Assembly: GCA_039720395.1 (NCBI GenBank)
Contig: CM077820.1
Location: 15,933,661-15,997,660 of the forward strand
From: Liquidambar formosana
Lineage: Eukaryota; Streptophyta; Magnoliopsida; Saxifragales; Altingiaceae
Reading direction: 5' to 3'
DNA: 64,000 nt
The first letter of the stretch is position 1, and the number at the start of each line of letters is the position of its first letter. This document shows, in pieces, positions 1 through 12,744 of this stretch. The translations under genes were made by a program, and so were the position numbers. A model generated the notes under the pieces. The model ran no database searches. It saw nothing but the letters and a program-made list of their open reading frames with translations, and was not told where the DNA came from.

Positions 1-966
1 ATGAATTGCCACTTTTGAATTTTTACTCTCATTTGTGATGAGAGCCACCATTCTCCTAAATGTTATTAATTAAGACAATGGATTTGTCACTTTAATCATA
101 TGTAAAAATATATTAAAATTGTTTAATTTCTATTTGAACGTCCAAACGAAACCTAATAAATCTCATGAATGCATCATAAAAAGAAAAAAATTGACCTATT
201 ACTAGCTATCTTGGTGTGTGTGTGTTTGAGTGGGGGCGGATGGTTCTCTTATATTAGATCAAGTTCATCTCAAAATCTGATTTACCTTTTTAGGGTACAT
301 TGGGAAGGGTTTAAACGCAGTTGGAGAGACAAGTGAAAAACAAAAAAAAAAAAAAAAAAAAAATGTTGGGGGATATTGTATGGTTTGAACATTGACCAAG
401 TGATTGTCTTATTTTTGCTGACGCGATAACAAATGTTTGCAGATATATTTTAAATATTTTCAAGGTTAATGGGACCGCGTAAGGTTAAAATGTAAATTTT
501 TATAAGTCTTTTATTTTTGTTTTCTCGAAAGTGTCTTATGGGTGAGCTTCGTATATACATAAGAAAATGAAAACAATAAGTTATTTTATCAGATTTCTTC
601 TTTCACTTAGTAAAGAAAAAATTAATTTAATCAGATTCTTAGAATGTTTTCTAAGATGACAAATTGAAAGAATAACGAGCTATGAAAGTCTACTAAATTA
701 AATTTGTTTCATCTAACGTTAGCTAACATATATATTATGATTTTATGTGTGAGAAATGATATTGATAAGCTTTGAAGACAATTTTATTAAAGTAATAATT
801 TAGGGAAATTAAAAAACCAGTAGTTATGGACTTATGGTTACTAAATCTGTCCCCAAAAAAGGAGGGATTTTGGCATTTCAAATTCAAAGTAACTACTTCG
901 TTTGCAAATCTTGCATTAGGCAGTGTTAATGGTCTTTTTCACAAACCACCTCCCCCCCCCCCCCCC

Positions 967-1000
<34 letters not shown>
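1..1000. other. AT-rich spacer with a poly-C/poly-A junction
   Basis: No gene is supported here. The short reading frames are low complexity. The stretch ends in a run of 15 C (952-966) followed directly by 29 A (967-995), which produces artificial proline/lysine reading frames. Sequence after about 1010 belongs to the duplicated Derlin 5' flank. Confidence 0.6.
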
Positions 1001-1009
1001 GGAAAAAAG

Positions 1010-2163
1010 TCTCTGCTTGACTCTTTGTTTGAAATTTTGGATTGGACGACCCGGCGTCTGCTCTTCTGGAACGTCCAATCCCATCATCCACGACAAAAAA
1101 AAATAAGGGTAAATTACATTTAGTCCCACTCTAATAGCTGATAATTATGGATACACCCTCTTATTTATGAAATTACACTGCCATCCCCTCTTATGATGAT
1201 GAGCATAACAATGTTAACAAAATAGGTAAAATGACATAAATGCCCATAAATTCAAGCAATAGAGACAATGAATTGGAGGTGGCCTGGTGGGAGATCAACA
1301 ACGTTCCATGAGATAGCTTTGTGCTTGTAAATTAATTTTTGTCAAATATTTTGCAAATTAATTCACCTTTTTTTTTTTTTTTTTTCTAAGTAATCATCCA
1401 TTTTTCCTGCAAAAGAACTGTATGACATAAAATAAGGTTTAAGAGCAGGAAATAAATAAATTAAGTACAAAAAAAAGACTACAAAATAAAAAGGTAGAAG
1501 GAGGCATGCTAGTCCTAGACATTAATATTGCCCCTGCAAATCACACATGAAAATAATAGATGAAAATAAAATGAATGTACCCTCAGCAATGTATTGGTGG
1601 ACCCATTACTTCCCCTCCCCTTCTTCTTCATCTTCGCCCAAATTGCCCTGATCTTATCATAATTTTATGGTTAAGTAGTTTTTTTTCTTTTTCTTCGAAA
1701 AAAAATGGACTTGATGACAGTGTTTTTTGGAACAAAGCAAAATTGTAATTCTCTCCATTAAAATACAAGAATAAATAAAATCTATTTATTTGAAAAGGGA
1801 AGTGTGGTGTTTGGGAAGATAAAAGAAATAAGAGAAAGGTGAGATTATCAGTAAGAAAATGAGGGTAATTTTGGCATTTTCAAAAATTTAAGTGTGACGT
1901 CATTAGAATAAGATGTTATAGTCGGCTGTTATGATGAGGGGGTGTGTTTGTAATTTACTTACTAAAGTAGGGGATTGTGGTGTAATTTCAGAAAATAGAG
2001 GGGGTGCATCTATAATTGTCAGAAACTAGAGGAGGTGTAAATATAATTTATCCAAAAAATAAATACCCATTGTATATCTTACATATTTTTTTATAACTCT
2101 CCCACTTCTGGCCACCATATCCTCGGCTTCTCCAACACTATCTGCAATGTCTACACCATTAGA
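1010..2163 (+). pseudogene. Orphan Derlin 5' flank and exon 1, split by a transposon
   Basis: The flank at about 1010-1097 and 2063-2146 matches the region just upstream of exon 1 in both full Derlin copies (about 3695-3902 and 13905-14080). The exon is 2147-2163: it reads MSTPL plus two bases of the next codon and is followed by a GTAAG donor. It equals exon 1 of the full copies in length (17 bp) and phase. Sequence to about 2490 still resembles Derlin intron 1. No exon 2 follows before the next exon 1 at 3903, so this is a promoter/exon 1 duplicate. It could still serve as an alternative upstream promoter for copy A by splicing to the acceptor at 6082. The flank is interrupted by the element at 1107-2053. 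Confidence 0.7.
1107..2053. mobile_element. Non-autonomous Mutator-like element, 947 bp
   Basis: The ends are inverted: the left begins GGGTAAATTACATTTA and the right end, reverse-complemented, begins GGATAAATTATATTTA. Similarity continues inward through GGGG-rich and TAATTT motifs. A 9-bp direct repeat AAAAAATAA flanks it exactly (1098-1106 and 2054-2062); 9 bp is the Mutator-superfamily signature. The paralogous flank near 3780-3800 lacks the insert and so serves as an empty site. No transposase reading frame is visible. The poly-A nature of the target repeat weakens the TSD slightly, but inverted ends plus the empty site make the call strong. Confidence 0.85.
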
Positions 2164-2860
2164 GTAAGCTCTCCTTCTCTATCTGGTCATATGATATGAT
2201 CATTTCTATATATATAAATAAGTATAGTTTTCAACATGTGTAAGATATCCCAAATATCTCGAATAAGAACAATTGTATATATATATATATATATGTTTGT
2301 ATGTTTGTTACACTTTGTTGATTGTGTTAAACTACTTGAATATTAAATTTATTTATCTATTTTTTTTTTATTTCTCAGAATTGAGTGAATTTTGGTGCAT
2401 ATGTGATAGAACGCTGATGCTGTTTATGGATAATATGAAACAAGCTAGCTTCGACTCTTTTCCTTTCTACAAAATTGATGAATGTTATATTTAATTGTAA
2501 CAGCTACATGCAATTACATAGTAATTTATATAATATTGAGATATAAATTCATCACTATGAATGAGATTATTTTAAAAAGTTAATATCATTATTACAATTG
2601 ATGTTATATGGTCAATTTCTAGAAATTTATGAAATTTCTTTTTTTATTTTATTTTATGTTACTTCCATCATGATAATTATTATTATTCTCTTAAATTTTT
2701 TGTTTAAAGTGATAGATTTATGCATCTAATACAGTAATACTATGTAAAATTACATACAAACCCCAAACAGGCCCTTATAAATCACCCGCCATGAACCCAG
2801 GGCCTATTATCAATCCTTTTGGACCTTCTAATTGAGTGGTTGCGTGTTGACTGAGTTTCT

Positions 2861-3234
2861 TTTTTCTTTTTCTTTTTTTTGTTTTTTTTTTTTTTTTTGT
2901 GATGAAAGACGATATATATCATTAGATTACGAAATAAAATGAGTCAGATTAAACTCGACCTGATCCCTTACACAAGATGGAGTTTCTTCCATCCAGACAG
3001 AGACATCTTCAACAAATTTGGCATATTTGGCTAACCCATGGGCAACTTCATTACCCTTCTTACCAACATGCATGAATTGACATGATACAAAACATGATGC
3101 AGGCATGATGCAGGCCTCGACTAAAGCATCTTCAATCAACAAACCTATAGCCGTGTGAGGCACGATGCAGGAAGCAAGAGCAAACATAACCTCCAAATTA
3201 ATTATCACCCTTCAAGTCAACATCACGTAACGAA
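2861..3234 (-). mobile_element. 5'-truncated LINE with RNase H-like tail
   Basis: The minus-strand frame 2927-3208 (93 aa) resembles the C-terminus of the RNase H-like (RVT_3) domain of plant non-LTR retrotransposons. Visible features are a CQFMHVGKKGNEVAHGLAK segment, typical of the H-x-x-R/K-x-x-N-x-x-A-H-x-L-A pattern, then VWMEE near the end. On the minus strand the body is followed by an A-rich tail, seen as T runs at 2861-2898. The insert is bordered by an imperfect 13-bp direct repeat, 11/13 identical (2848-2860, 3235-3247). It sits in Derlin-type flanking DNA between two exon 1 copies. Confidence 0.75.
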
Positions 3235-3902
3235 TGACTTGGTTTCTGATTCAATAGTCTACACCAGCGGTAGAGCACTTCGTGGCACTTGTATTGGTGC
3301 CTGGGTTGAAAATTAATCATGTAATGATCGACTTTTTGTCACGTGCATGCCAACTGCATGCACCCATTTTCAACTTTCTAGGTAAATTTCATTAGTCATT
3401 TAATGTTTTATTGATGCTATATAAGTATATATCATTATATATCCCAAAATTTTTCTTTCTTTCTTTCTTTTTTTTTTTTTTTTTTCAAATTTAAGATCTC
3501 AAATGAAATGATATCTACTAATGATATGATAGTCTAGTGACATTTGTCTTACTTATTAAGTGAGTGATCTCGTGTTCACGTTATTAATTAAAGAAGTATT
3601 GATATTAAGTTGAATTAGTGGTATGCTTTATTTATTTATTTATTTATTTTTGCCAAACCCAAATAATAATAAATAAATAAAATGATAGTGAAAAATGTCT
3701 ATGCTTGACTCTTTTGTTTGAAACTTTGGATTTGACGACCCATGGAGTCTCCTCTCTTCGAATTTCCAAACCCATCATCCACGACAAAAAATAGACACCC
3801 ATTGTATATCTTACATATATATATATATATATACATTTTTTTTTTTTAAACTCTCCCACCTTCATCATCTCCTCCAAGTCTCTAAAACTACCTTAAATTG
3901 AA

Positions 3903-6900
3903 ATGTCTACACCATTAGAGTAAGTTCGATCCCTCTCTGGTCATATGTCTGTATGTGTGTGTTACAATTTGTTGATTGTGTTAAACTGCCTGAATATTCA
4001 ATTATTTTAATTTTTCAGAATTGAGTAATTTTGGAGTATACATGATAGAACTTTGATTCTGTTTGTGGGTAATATGAAATATGCTGGCTTCAACTCTTTT
4101 TCTTTCTAATACTGTTCTTCATATTTTTATTTAATTTGGTTTGTTGTAGATTGTGTGATTTGTTCATTGATTTCCAAGATTATGGAGTACCTGCAACTCC
4201 TCACTTGCATGGACAGTGTTTAATTTGTGGATTTATCATGGAGTTTTTCAAGAACTTTAAGCCAAATTCTATAAACAGCCACTGATTTTTATTTTTATTA
4301 TTATTTTTTGGGGGGTGTTGGGGAGTACTGGTGGGGTTCAAATTAGGATAATTTTACCGAATCTTCTTAAGTTTCTACCCAAATAATGGCCTACTAGTTC
4401 TTCATCATTTAAGAAATTGGGATTGTAAATGATGAAAAAGTTCACTTAAATAACATACTTCGGAAAAAAAATTTCTACAAGTTGTTTAAATTTTTTTTTT
4501 TTTTAGTGGACAACGTGGTCAGTTTTCACCAAAAGCTTCTATACTCTGGTATTTTTTATAAAACCTCGAAGTGTAAAATAAGTGGAAAATAAAACACAAG
4601 TCTTAAGGTGCCAATAGCTGCCTGCTGCCCTTCTACAATCCCTAAACAGGCCTAAATTTGAGCCCAAACCACTAAAATTTACACACACAATTAGAAATTG
4701 TGCCTTTTTTTTTTTTTTTTTTTTTCTTAATTTATTTTTAACAACCTTCAAAATCCATCCTCCAAACTTTGTTTTAACCTTTCGAGTTGGTATTTCAGTG
4801 TTTCCAAACTGGACTGGGGAGTGGAAATTGCTCATTCGGGTTGCTACAGAATATATTGCGTGGGGTTGAAAGTATATCCAAAAAAAAAAGAAAGAAAGGA
4901 TAGCTAGCTAGCATTAACAAGTTAAAAAATGAGTGGGTTTTGAGTCAGGTACATAGTATAAATCCTTCGTGCATGTTGTTGATCATCTAGTTTGGCCGAA
5001 AGGAATTAGTGGCTCATAGGACTTTTTTGGGAATTTTAAAAATTGGATCAGATGAGGTCTATATATTGTCTAACTATTATTTGGTTTTTGAATAAATCAA
5101 CTCATAATTGGTTTAAAAAAAACTATATTTATGCATTGTTTTTAGTAAAAAGCTAAACAAATTAAGAAGAAAAAGAGACTTACTAAACAATGTGAAATTA
5201 AAACTGTCAAACTGATCAAACTTATCTTCAACTGTTCAGGGTTTTAAGTTTACTAAATCGCTCCGTAATGTTCAAATCCAAACCTGTTTTGACCCTTACC
5301 TGACCTATTTGAATTGCTGACAGGCCCATTTTTGGGTTTTCGGACCCCCACTTTGGATGTTACGTGGATTTTGTACAAAATATTTGAAATGGCATGTGAA
5401 AATAGTTTCATCTAAAAATTTTGTCAATAGTGCCCTTTTTTTTTTCTTTTTTTTTTTTTTTGGTTTCCTGGAGTGGTCAATTGTGTTTTAACTAGAGCAG
5501 GCAAGCTTTGGCTTGAACCCACTTGGGTTCACATAATCTCAAAACATTATGAACATGCAATTAAAATTTATATGACATTGAAAGCATGTTCATAATATTT
5601 GGATTATATTACATAAATTTTTTTTAATAATAAAAGGTGTTAACTTAAACCCAACCACTAGAAACCTCACTCATTTGCGGGCTCAAGGTCTCAATAGGCA
5701 GCCCCCTTTTAAATGCTTAGAATATAAAACGATACACCTTTTTGTCCCATGTGAGGTTAGTTAAGTGGTCAGGTTTTGAATGTACTCTTAGAAGTTATGA
5801 AGTTATCATTTCGACTCCTCACAAAGATCACTACTTGTGTAGGTATTGAGTATTTCACATGGATCATTAAGAGATAGTCTGAGCTGAAACATCAGTGGGA
5901 ATAAGACCTGAGATACTCCTAATCATTAATAATAATAAATAATAATAAAAAAAGAAAAAAAGAAAAGTCATGCACCTTTTAGTTTCTCCTTAAGGTCCTT
6001 ATGAAAGATAATACTATAAGACAATTATTAAACTGATGATTTTGATAAGATAATGTTCATTAAAATTTCTGGTTGGTTCAGATACTATCAATCTCTACCA
6101 CCCGTGAGCAAGACCTATGGAATGGCCTGTTTAATGTTCACATCAGCCCTCTACCTGCAACTTTACAGTACCGAGTGGATACATCTATCTTATGGATTAG
6201 TATTCAAACGATTTCAGGTAAACTAATATATTCAAGAGTTTAATTTCATTATTGTTCATTTTGGTTGCACCAAAGGATGTGGAAAATATTGGTAAGAAAA
6301 AATTGGACAGTTATTCATCTACTTTTTGGCTTATAATGCAGATTTGGAGGCTTATCACCAACTTCTTCTTTCTTGGGCAGTTTTCATTTCCTTTTGCAAT
6401 GAATCTTTTTATAATGTAAGAACACTGATCCTTTAAACTTTTGTCATATTTCATTTTATGACTTGCTTGATCATTGTAAAAGACAGTACGTGGAAAAGAA
6501 AATATTGCGAGGCAAAGACTGCCAAACCATTGTATAGCTACTAACTGGACAATAATATATAGTTATATAGTTATATATATAGGTAAGCACATGCTATATA
6601 TATACCATTTGGCAACAAATATATTTCCATGTTATATATATGTTGAGTTTCCCTTAATGAAGTTATAGCAGGGTTTAAGAGGTGAAATTGAATGGCTTTT
6701 GCAACTAATACTTTGTACATTCAATTGCATAGATTAAAATATGGCGTTTCATTAGAGAGGGGACCCTTCGACAAGAGGACAGCTGACTATGTATGGATGT
6801 TGATCTTTGGAGCACTATCACTTCTGGTAAATTTGTACAAACACTATCTATGCTAATTCAGTTTGTCAGTAGCAATAATATGCTTTCAAATGTTGCATAT

Positions 6901-9900
6901 ATGGAGAAAATTACCTACCCCATGAATCCTCACAATTTGAAACAAGGTCATAACTTTGATCAGATGATTGTTGCCACAAGTTGAATATTTTGGGAAATAT
7001 TGATACTGCAAATTATTTATTACCAGTAAAATATCAAATTTAGGCATAGTTTAGGAAAATGACAGAGGAAAAGGTTAACTAAAAAAATACAGCACTCAAG
7101 ACAAAAGATGTTGCAAAAGCTGTTGTAGAGTCCTTGTATTCATTAGATGAATAAAAATGAAAAATTAGGACATTTTCCTAAGAAATTTGTTTACACTGAA
7201 GTAGAATCTTCTCTAGCTATACAAGTACTGTAATTTGGTTAGGATATGAATCTAAGCTATTCTCCCTTGCAAGACAATGAGAAAAATGACAGTTGCTCTT
7301 TGATGTCACTAGGTGATGGCTGCTGTTCCATTTCTATACACCCCATTCATGGGAACTTCCTTGGTCTTTATGATCGTCTATGTTTGGGGCCGTGAGTTTG
7401 CAAATGAACGTATCAACAGTATATGGCCTGGTCTCACTGAAGGTATATATATGCTATCCTTTACGAATTTCATATTCACAATGGCTTTCGTTAATTAACG
7501 ATTCAAGTAGGTGCCACTTTGAGATGGATCCTTGTTAATTGTCATAGCATTTGAAATGAGCATTATACTTTCTTACAGAAGTTAATTTACAATTAGCAAG
7601 AAGTAGAACTTTTTTTTTCTTTTTAGTGTCTTCTCTCTCTTCTTCTTTTTTTTTTTTTTTTTTTTTTCTTCTTTTTTGTGAGGACTTTTGGGAAATGACA
7701 CCATTCTTAGCTATGGATTTATACCCTCATATGCTATATATGGATAATAACATCTAAGTTTCTGGTGTCCAAATGCATGTTTTACACGGCCTAGACATTT
7801 CCACCTATTTTGGTTGTTCTGTTGTCGCGTAGGAAACCAAAAGGAGATTATACATGAAACAAGATAGAGGATTCAAAACCTCAAAGATATGCATCTCCAA
7901 GAAAGTTGAAGTGTCAAACTTTGACATAAATAGGAAGTGTTAAAATTGGCAACCAAAGAAAACCAAGGCTTGGAAAGATAGTGGGTCATTTAAAACATTT
8001 GAGCGAACAGAGTCAATTTCAGAAAATGTTAAATGTGAACACATCACTTCATTTGAATCACGACATATATGTATGAAGAAAGGCACAAAATGCTTAATAA
8101 GACAATTTTACTCACTTGGAAAGGTAACATATATATAGTCATGATTGTATATATAGATGAACATTGCCCATCCTCTATGGTGACATTACTTTATAGGTGT
8201 GCAAATAAAGGAAAAATAAGATTTAGGAGTGTTGTAGTAGACTCTGCAGTCTGCAGTGTAAGTGTCTAACACTTGCCCAACACAAGTTAGAATAGCCTTA
8301 ATTGATATGGAAAGTATAAGGTCCATATTTTTTGTTGAAAAATTGCATAGTCAAAACATGTCAAGTTTTAAAGATCTCTGTTGGTCTGTCATTGTGGTAT
8401 GTTGGTTGAAGGGCTGAAGTTGGAAGATGTTCAATGGGAAGATTTCCCTCCACACTTTGGGTTCTTTCTTTAGCAAGGTAAGGTGACTTAGAGACCTAGT
8501 TGATCAATGAATCTAGATGGATGGTTTTCGAAAAGTGCTCAATATGAAGTATTATCAAGGACTTACACTAAAATGTTGATTAATTTTAATCTATAAAAGC
8601 AAAGGCAGGGTCTCTGTACGCCCTAAAGTGGCTATGTAAACACAAAGCAAAAATGAGTCTACAAATGAAACAGCTATTGAAACCATGCAGTTACACCACA
8701 ATTAAGAAGAACAGTGAAAGAATTACCCATATGTTTTTCTGTGCAAAATAGTCCCTCCACAAACAGACCTTGGAAGATTACAAAATTTGTGTCGGGGAAG
8801 TATGGCTTGAATTCCTTACCAGCTAAAATATGTTCTGTTTTCATTAGAAAAACAGTTCGTATATAATTCAGCACTCTTAGCCAAAACACTAAAAAAAATG
8901 GGTTGATTTGATTTTTACTCCGGTCACAAAGTGTGCAATCATGTCCTGTCAAAGTCTTTTGGTCATGTGGGACACTTGTCTCAGACTTATTAAAAAATTA
9001 TTGGATAAATTAGCCGTAAATTGAACCTAATATCAGGCTCCAATTTCCTACAAGCATGCCATGTTTTAAAAAGGCACTGAAAATACATGACAGTGCCCTT
9101 CTTACTAGATCAAAGCTGTTCCCTGAACATCGTTGCATTAACAGGTAAAATGTTTTGCCTTGGAACTGAACTTGTGCAGATTGCTGAATTTATATTCCAT
9201 TTTCTGGATTAGTCCAAAATGTTATAACAATTCTGTCCGATTTTCCCATTTTTCAGCACAATTTCCAAATTTTCTGCCAATTATCTTTTGCTGCATTTTG
9301 TTCTTACTTTCATTTGGAAAACTTAACGCAACTGGTCTCCTAATCTAAAACCCTGCATAACATTTACTCTGTACCTTAATCTGGCTATGGCACTTCTTTG
9401 GAGCACTCATTTTTTGGCAATCCCCATCAAAGAACTTAGATGCTGCTCAATTTATGCTCACAGGGGTTCTATCTTCCTTGGGTAATGCTTGCATTCCAAT
9501 TGCTCTTAGGACTTCCTTTAAAGCCGTGTATCCTTGGCATGGTCGTGGGACATCTATATTACTTCTTAACGGTGCTTTATCCACTTTCTGGTGGAAAATA
9601 TGCCTTCAAGACTCCGCTATGGGTGTATCCTTATTCCTTTCCATTGTTTACTAAGCTTAAAAATGCACACATTATATTTATCATTCCTTTTTTTTTTTTT
9701 TTTAATTATCATTCCTAAATTGCAGCATACTGGATTTATACTTGTAACATTTTGAATTTTGTCAAGCTTCATGGTCTATTGGTCTGCCTGATCAACCGAA
9801 AATAAAATTTCTAGTCAAGGAACAAATTCTTCATGAACTAGTACCTATGTGATTGTCTCTATGTCACAAGGTCACTAACTATTTATAAAATTTAACGGTT

Positions 9901-10256
9901 GAAGACATTGAAACATATGCTGACAAACATTATTTTGGGGAGTTTTGGGGAACTATGTATGTGAATTTTAGTGACTTACCTATTAGAAAGGTACACAGTT
10001 TTGTTATGCATTGTTTATGTATGTTATCCTTGATGCCTCTTTCAGTCACAAAGTGGTAGCATTTTGGGGTGAGGGAACCCAATTTAACGCCCCAGTGCAG
10101 CGTGATCCATTTGCAGGAGTCTCTTTCCGTGGAAGAAGTTACCGCCTCAATGGGAGTACCCGAACAAGCACTCGAACAAACACTTCTGAGCAGCAGCCTA
10201 ATCCGGCTGCTGGGGATCCTTTTAGGGGAAGAAGCTATCGTCTAAGTGGCCATTAG
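3903..10256 (+). pseudogene. DER1: Derlin-1-like gene, copy A, seven exons with one frameshift
   Basis: Derlins are rhomboid-fold ER membrane proteins that act in ERAD retrotranslocation with CDC48/p97. Exons: 3903-3919, 6082-6217, 6342-6415, 6733-6826, 7313-7442, 9464-9624, 10046-10256, all with GT-AG borders. Recognisable blocks in order are YYQSLPPVSKTYGMACLM, IWRLITNFFFLGQFSFPF (the WR region), ERGPFDKRTADYVWMLIFGA, VMAAVPFLYTPFMGTSLVF, GFYLPWVMLAF and a tail with two FRGRSYRL repeats that resemble a CDC48-binding SHP box. Exon 5 is 130 nt where 129 would keep phase: one extra base near 7411-7422 shifts the frame, and translation would stop early in exon 7 without the last helices or tail. 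Removing that base gives a 273-codon frame, normal for the family. All other exons are open, so this is a recent pseudogene or an assembly error. A KPCILG stretch replaces the usual KPDILG. Confidence 0.8.
5030..5260. repeat. Dispersed AT-rich repeat, copy 1
   Basis: This stretch, inside Derlin intron 1, shares motifs such as TAACTATTATTTGGTTTTT, AATTGGTTT and TTATCTTCAACT with 13010-13340 and 21235-21450. The three copies suggest a dispersed non-coding element, perhaps an hAT-type MITE, but I could not define its ends. Confidence 0.5.
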
Positions 10257-11610
10257 CCATTCTTCTGCGATTAATGCCTAAACCATCACCTAGCTAGCAT
10301 ACTACTTGTTATCGTCATCTGATTTTGTAATGCATACATTGTTAGTGCCCTTTAATGTGGACAGTCCAGATGCAACTGGGCATATCAGGTTAATGGGGAA
10401 GAGCCTCTACTGTATTTTTTGGAGGTCTATCATCATTATGGGAAGGAAATATTAGTTAGCCAACATGGGTGACCGACCATTGATCGATTTACAATCATCA
10501 GTGACATTACATGTTTTGACTTCTGTTATTAATCAATGGACTGACAAAACAGATGGGTATGAATCTACAAAGCAGTGAAGCACTTGAAGTACTATATAAA
10601 GCAAGATCTTGTGAATGCATATTCTCTGTTTTTTGCTACTCTGTGAATGCACCTTTTTTTTTTTTTTTTTTTTTTTTTTATAACAATAGATAGAATCTGT
10701 CATTATCCCTAATCCTTTCAATATCAACAAATAGGTATCAATGCTCCTCCATGAATTTGAACTTAAGTTCAATCACTTAACAAGTGAGACAAATGTTACT
10801 AGATTACTATGTATCCACTTGTGAGTGCAGTCAATAGCCCACAAATCATGCACATCTCATAAGCGTGTATTTGGGAGATTAGATTTCCTAGCACTCTTTA
10901 AAAAAATTTTATGAAAGATAAATAAGGGGTAACTTTTCCTCGATGTTTCCATTAATTTACATTGATGATATTTATTTTTTAATAAAAAAATTAGCCTATA
11001 CTAGTCTACGCCCGAATCTACCAACCTTTTTTTTTTCTTCAAAATATCTAAACAAGAATTCAGTATGAATTCCTCCTCCTTCAAGAAGCGCTGAAAGACA
11101 ATGTTAGGTCAAGAGATCATGGGTGAATCTCTCCCTTTCCTTGTAATAAGGGGTGACTAGGTGAAATATATTCTAAGAAGTACGAAAACTTCCCTAGAAA
11201 TGCAATATGTGTCTATGTTAGACAGGTTTTGGACATAACACTCTTCCAACATGCTTTCAACATGACACCTCTTTTTTCTTATCTTTATTTTTCTTTTTAT
11301 TCTTCTCCTTTTTTCTATTTTATCCTATCTTATCTATGAATAACTCCACCAAGATTTCTAAAATGATTCAAATGATACAATGTGAGCGATAAAGATGATG
11401 ACACATGATATATATATATTTATTCTTTCATTAATATTGTGTTCCCGTTGTGTCGTATATTAGATTTTGATGATTTATACTTCTATTGTATCGAAGTGTA
11501 TCGTATCGTAAGTTCGTAACTGCTTCACGTATTTATAAACAGAAGGAACAAACAATCCTTAAGCTAGCAAGTTCGGTTGAATTGTAGCAAGCAGGGGGGA
11601 AAATGTTCAG
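10257..11610. other. Spacer between Derlin copies, no gene seen
   Basis: The first ~130 bp resembles the sequence following copy B (20660-20790) and is probably the Derlin 3' UTR. The remainder is AT-rich with a long T run (10653-10679) and shows no supportable coding region. Confidence 0.5.
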
Positions 11611-11619
11611 GTTGACTTA

Positions 11620-11815
11620 ATTGTTTCTTGACTTTTGAGTCAGATACTATACACGAGCTGTGGAGCACCACGGGGCAAAGTATAGGCCCATGGGCACGTC
11701 TTGTCATAAACGCAAATGAGACGGAGAAGAAAATTCATAGTTGGAAGAAGCTGGGCGTAGCGTATATGGTCTTGGATGGTCAAGTAACAATAATTAACGA
11801 CTTGGAAATGTTAGG
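11620..11815 (+). repeat. Fragment of the duplicated Derlin upstream region
   Basis: The block around ACGAGCTGTGGAGCA and the following ~180 bp (ATGAGAC, TCATAG, GACTTGGAAAT) matches the flank of copy B at 13715-13900. Similarity ends after the GACTTGGAAAT motif and no exon 1 follows. It is a further partial duplicate of the Derlin promoter-distal flank. The 103-aa reading frame over it is therefore not a gene. Confidence 0.6.
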
Positions 11816-11939
11816 GAAAATTTGTGGATTTGGTGAAAATCCACACAAAATATTCATTAAAATTGAAGTAGAATATAATTTGGGCAAAATTGGATTTTAT
11901 GGTCGAAGTTTTGAGTCAGATTTTTTTTTAAGATCTTAA

Positions 11940-12681
11940 ATTTCAATTTCATTAATTTAGTATCCAAATTATCAGTTGAGTTTCAATTTGAGATTAGACA
12001 TCAAAACTATTTGTCGACCAAATGAAAATTTTGCACATGATGTGCATGTCATCAAGTTAAAATTATATTATCCCTATTTTGCTCCTCACCCTATTTTACC
12101 CACTGAAGCTCCCATTGCCGGTAATGGAGCATTCCCCCATTTTTCCCTCTTCTATTCATATTGGGTAGCTGGCTTTCTCCCAGCAATCCACCCCTAATCG
12201 CCAACACACCATTTTTTCTGGCGATGAAGCAACCAACAAAAAAAAAAATAAAAAAATAAAAAAAGAAACAGCAGCCACATAATGAACAAAAGAAGGAAGA
12301 ATCGACCATTCTCCAGCGATGAAGGTCCCAATCACAGCCCTATCGCCTCAAAAACAATCTCGCCTGCAACCATTCTCTCTCACCCACGACGACATACCGA
12401 TGAACGGCTTCATCTCCAACCACGGACCAGCTGTCATCCACGTTTGGCCGCTGAAGCTCGTTCTTATTCTCTAGACGACGATGACGACATCGTTGATTTG
12501 GGAGTGTTGCCCATGGCACACCATTTTTTCTGACGATGAAGCAAAAGAATAAAAAATAGCAGCCACATCAAAGGCCACAAAGATTAAAATCGCAAAACCC
12601 AATCGTCGATGGCAATGAAGATCAACCTTTGCCGTTGACCCTTCCTTATCCATACCATGATCTCTATCCATTTTCATGCTG

Positions 12682-12744
<63 letters not shown>

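Noticed and set aside
826..1129. Three overlapping short frames with poly-Pro/poly-Lys or poly-Phe/Gly
   Set aside because: They are translations of the C15A29 homopolymer junction and lie partly in duplicated Derlin flank.
6793..7498. Separate small proteins at 6793-6984 and 7313-7498
   Set aside because: The first is mostly intron 4 read through in another frame; the second is Derlin exon 5 extended into intron. Both belong to copy A.
9454..9654. Alternative frame over Derlin exon 6
   Set aside because: It is open by chance, though it is the frame that copy A would enter after its frameshift; it has no Derlin similarity.
11628..11939. A 103-aa frame
   Set aside because: It overlies a duplicated Derlin flank fragment and matches no protein family; the flank in copy B has no such frame.
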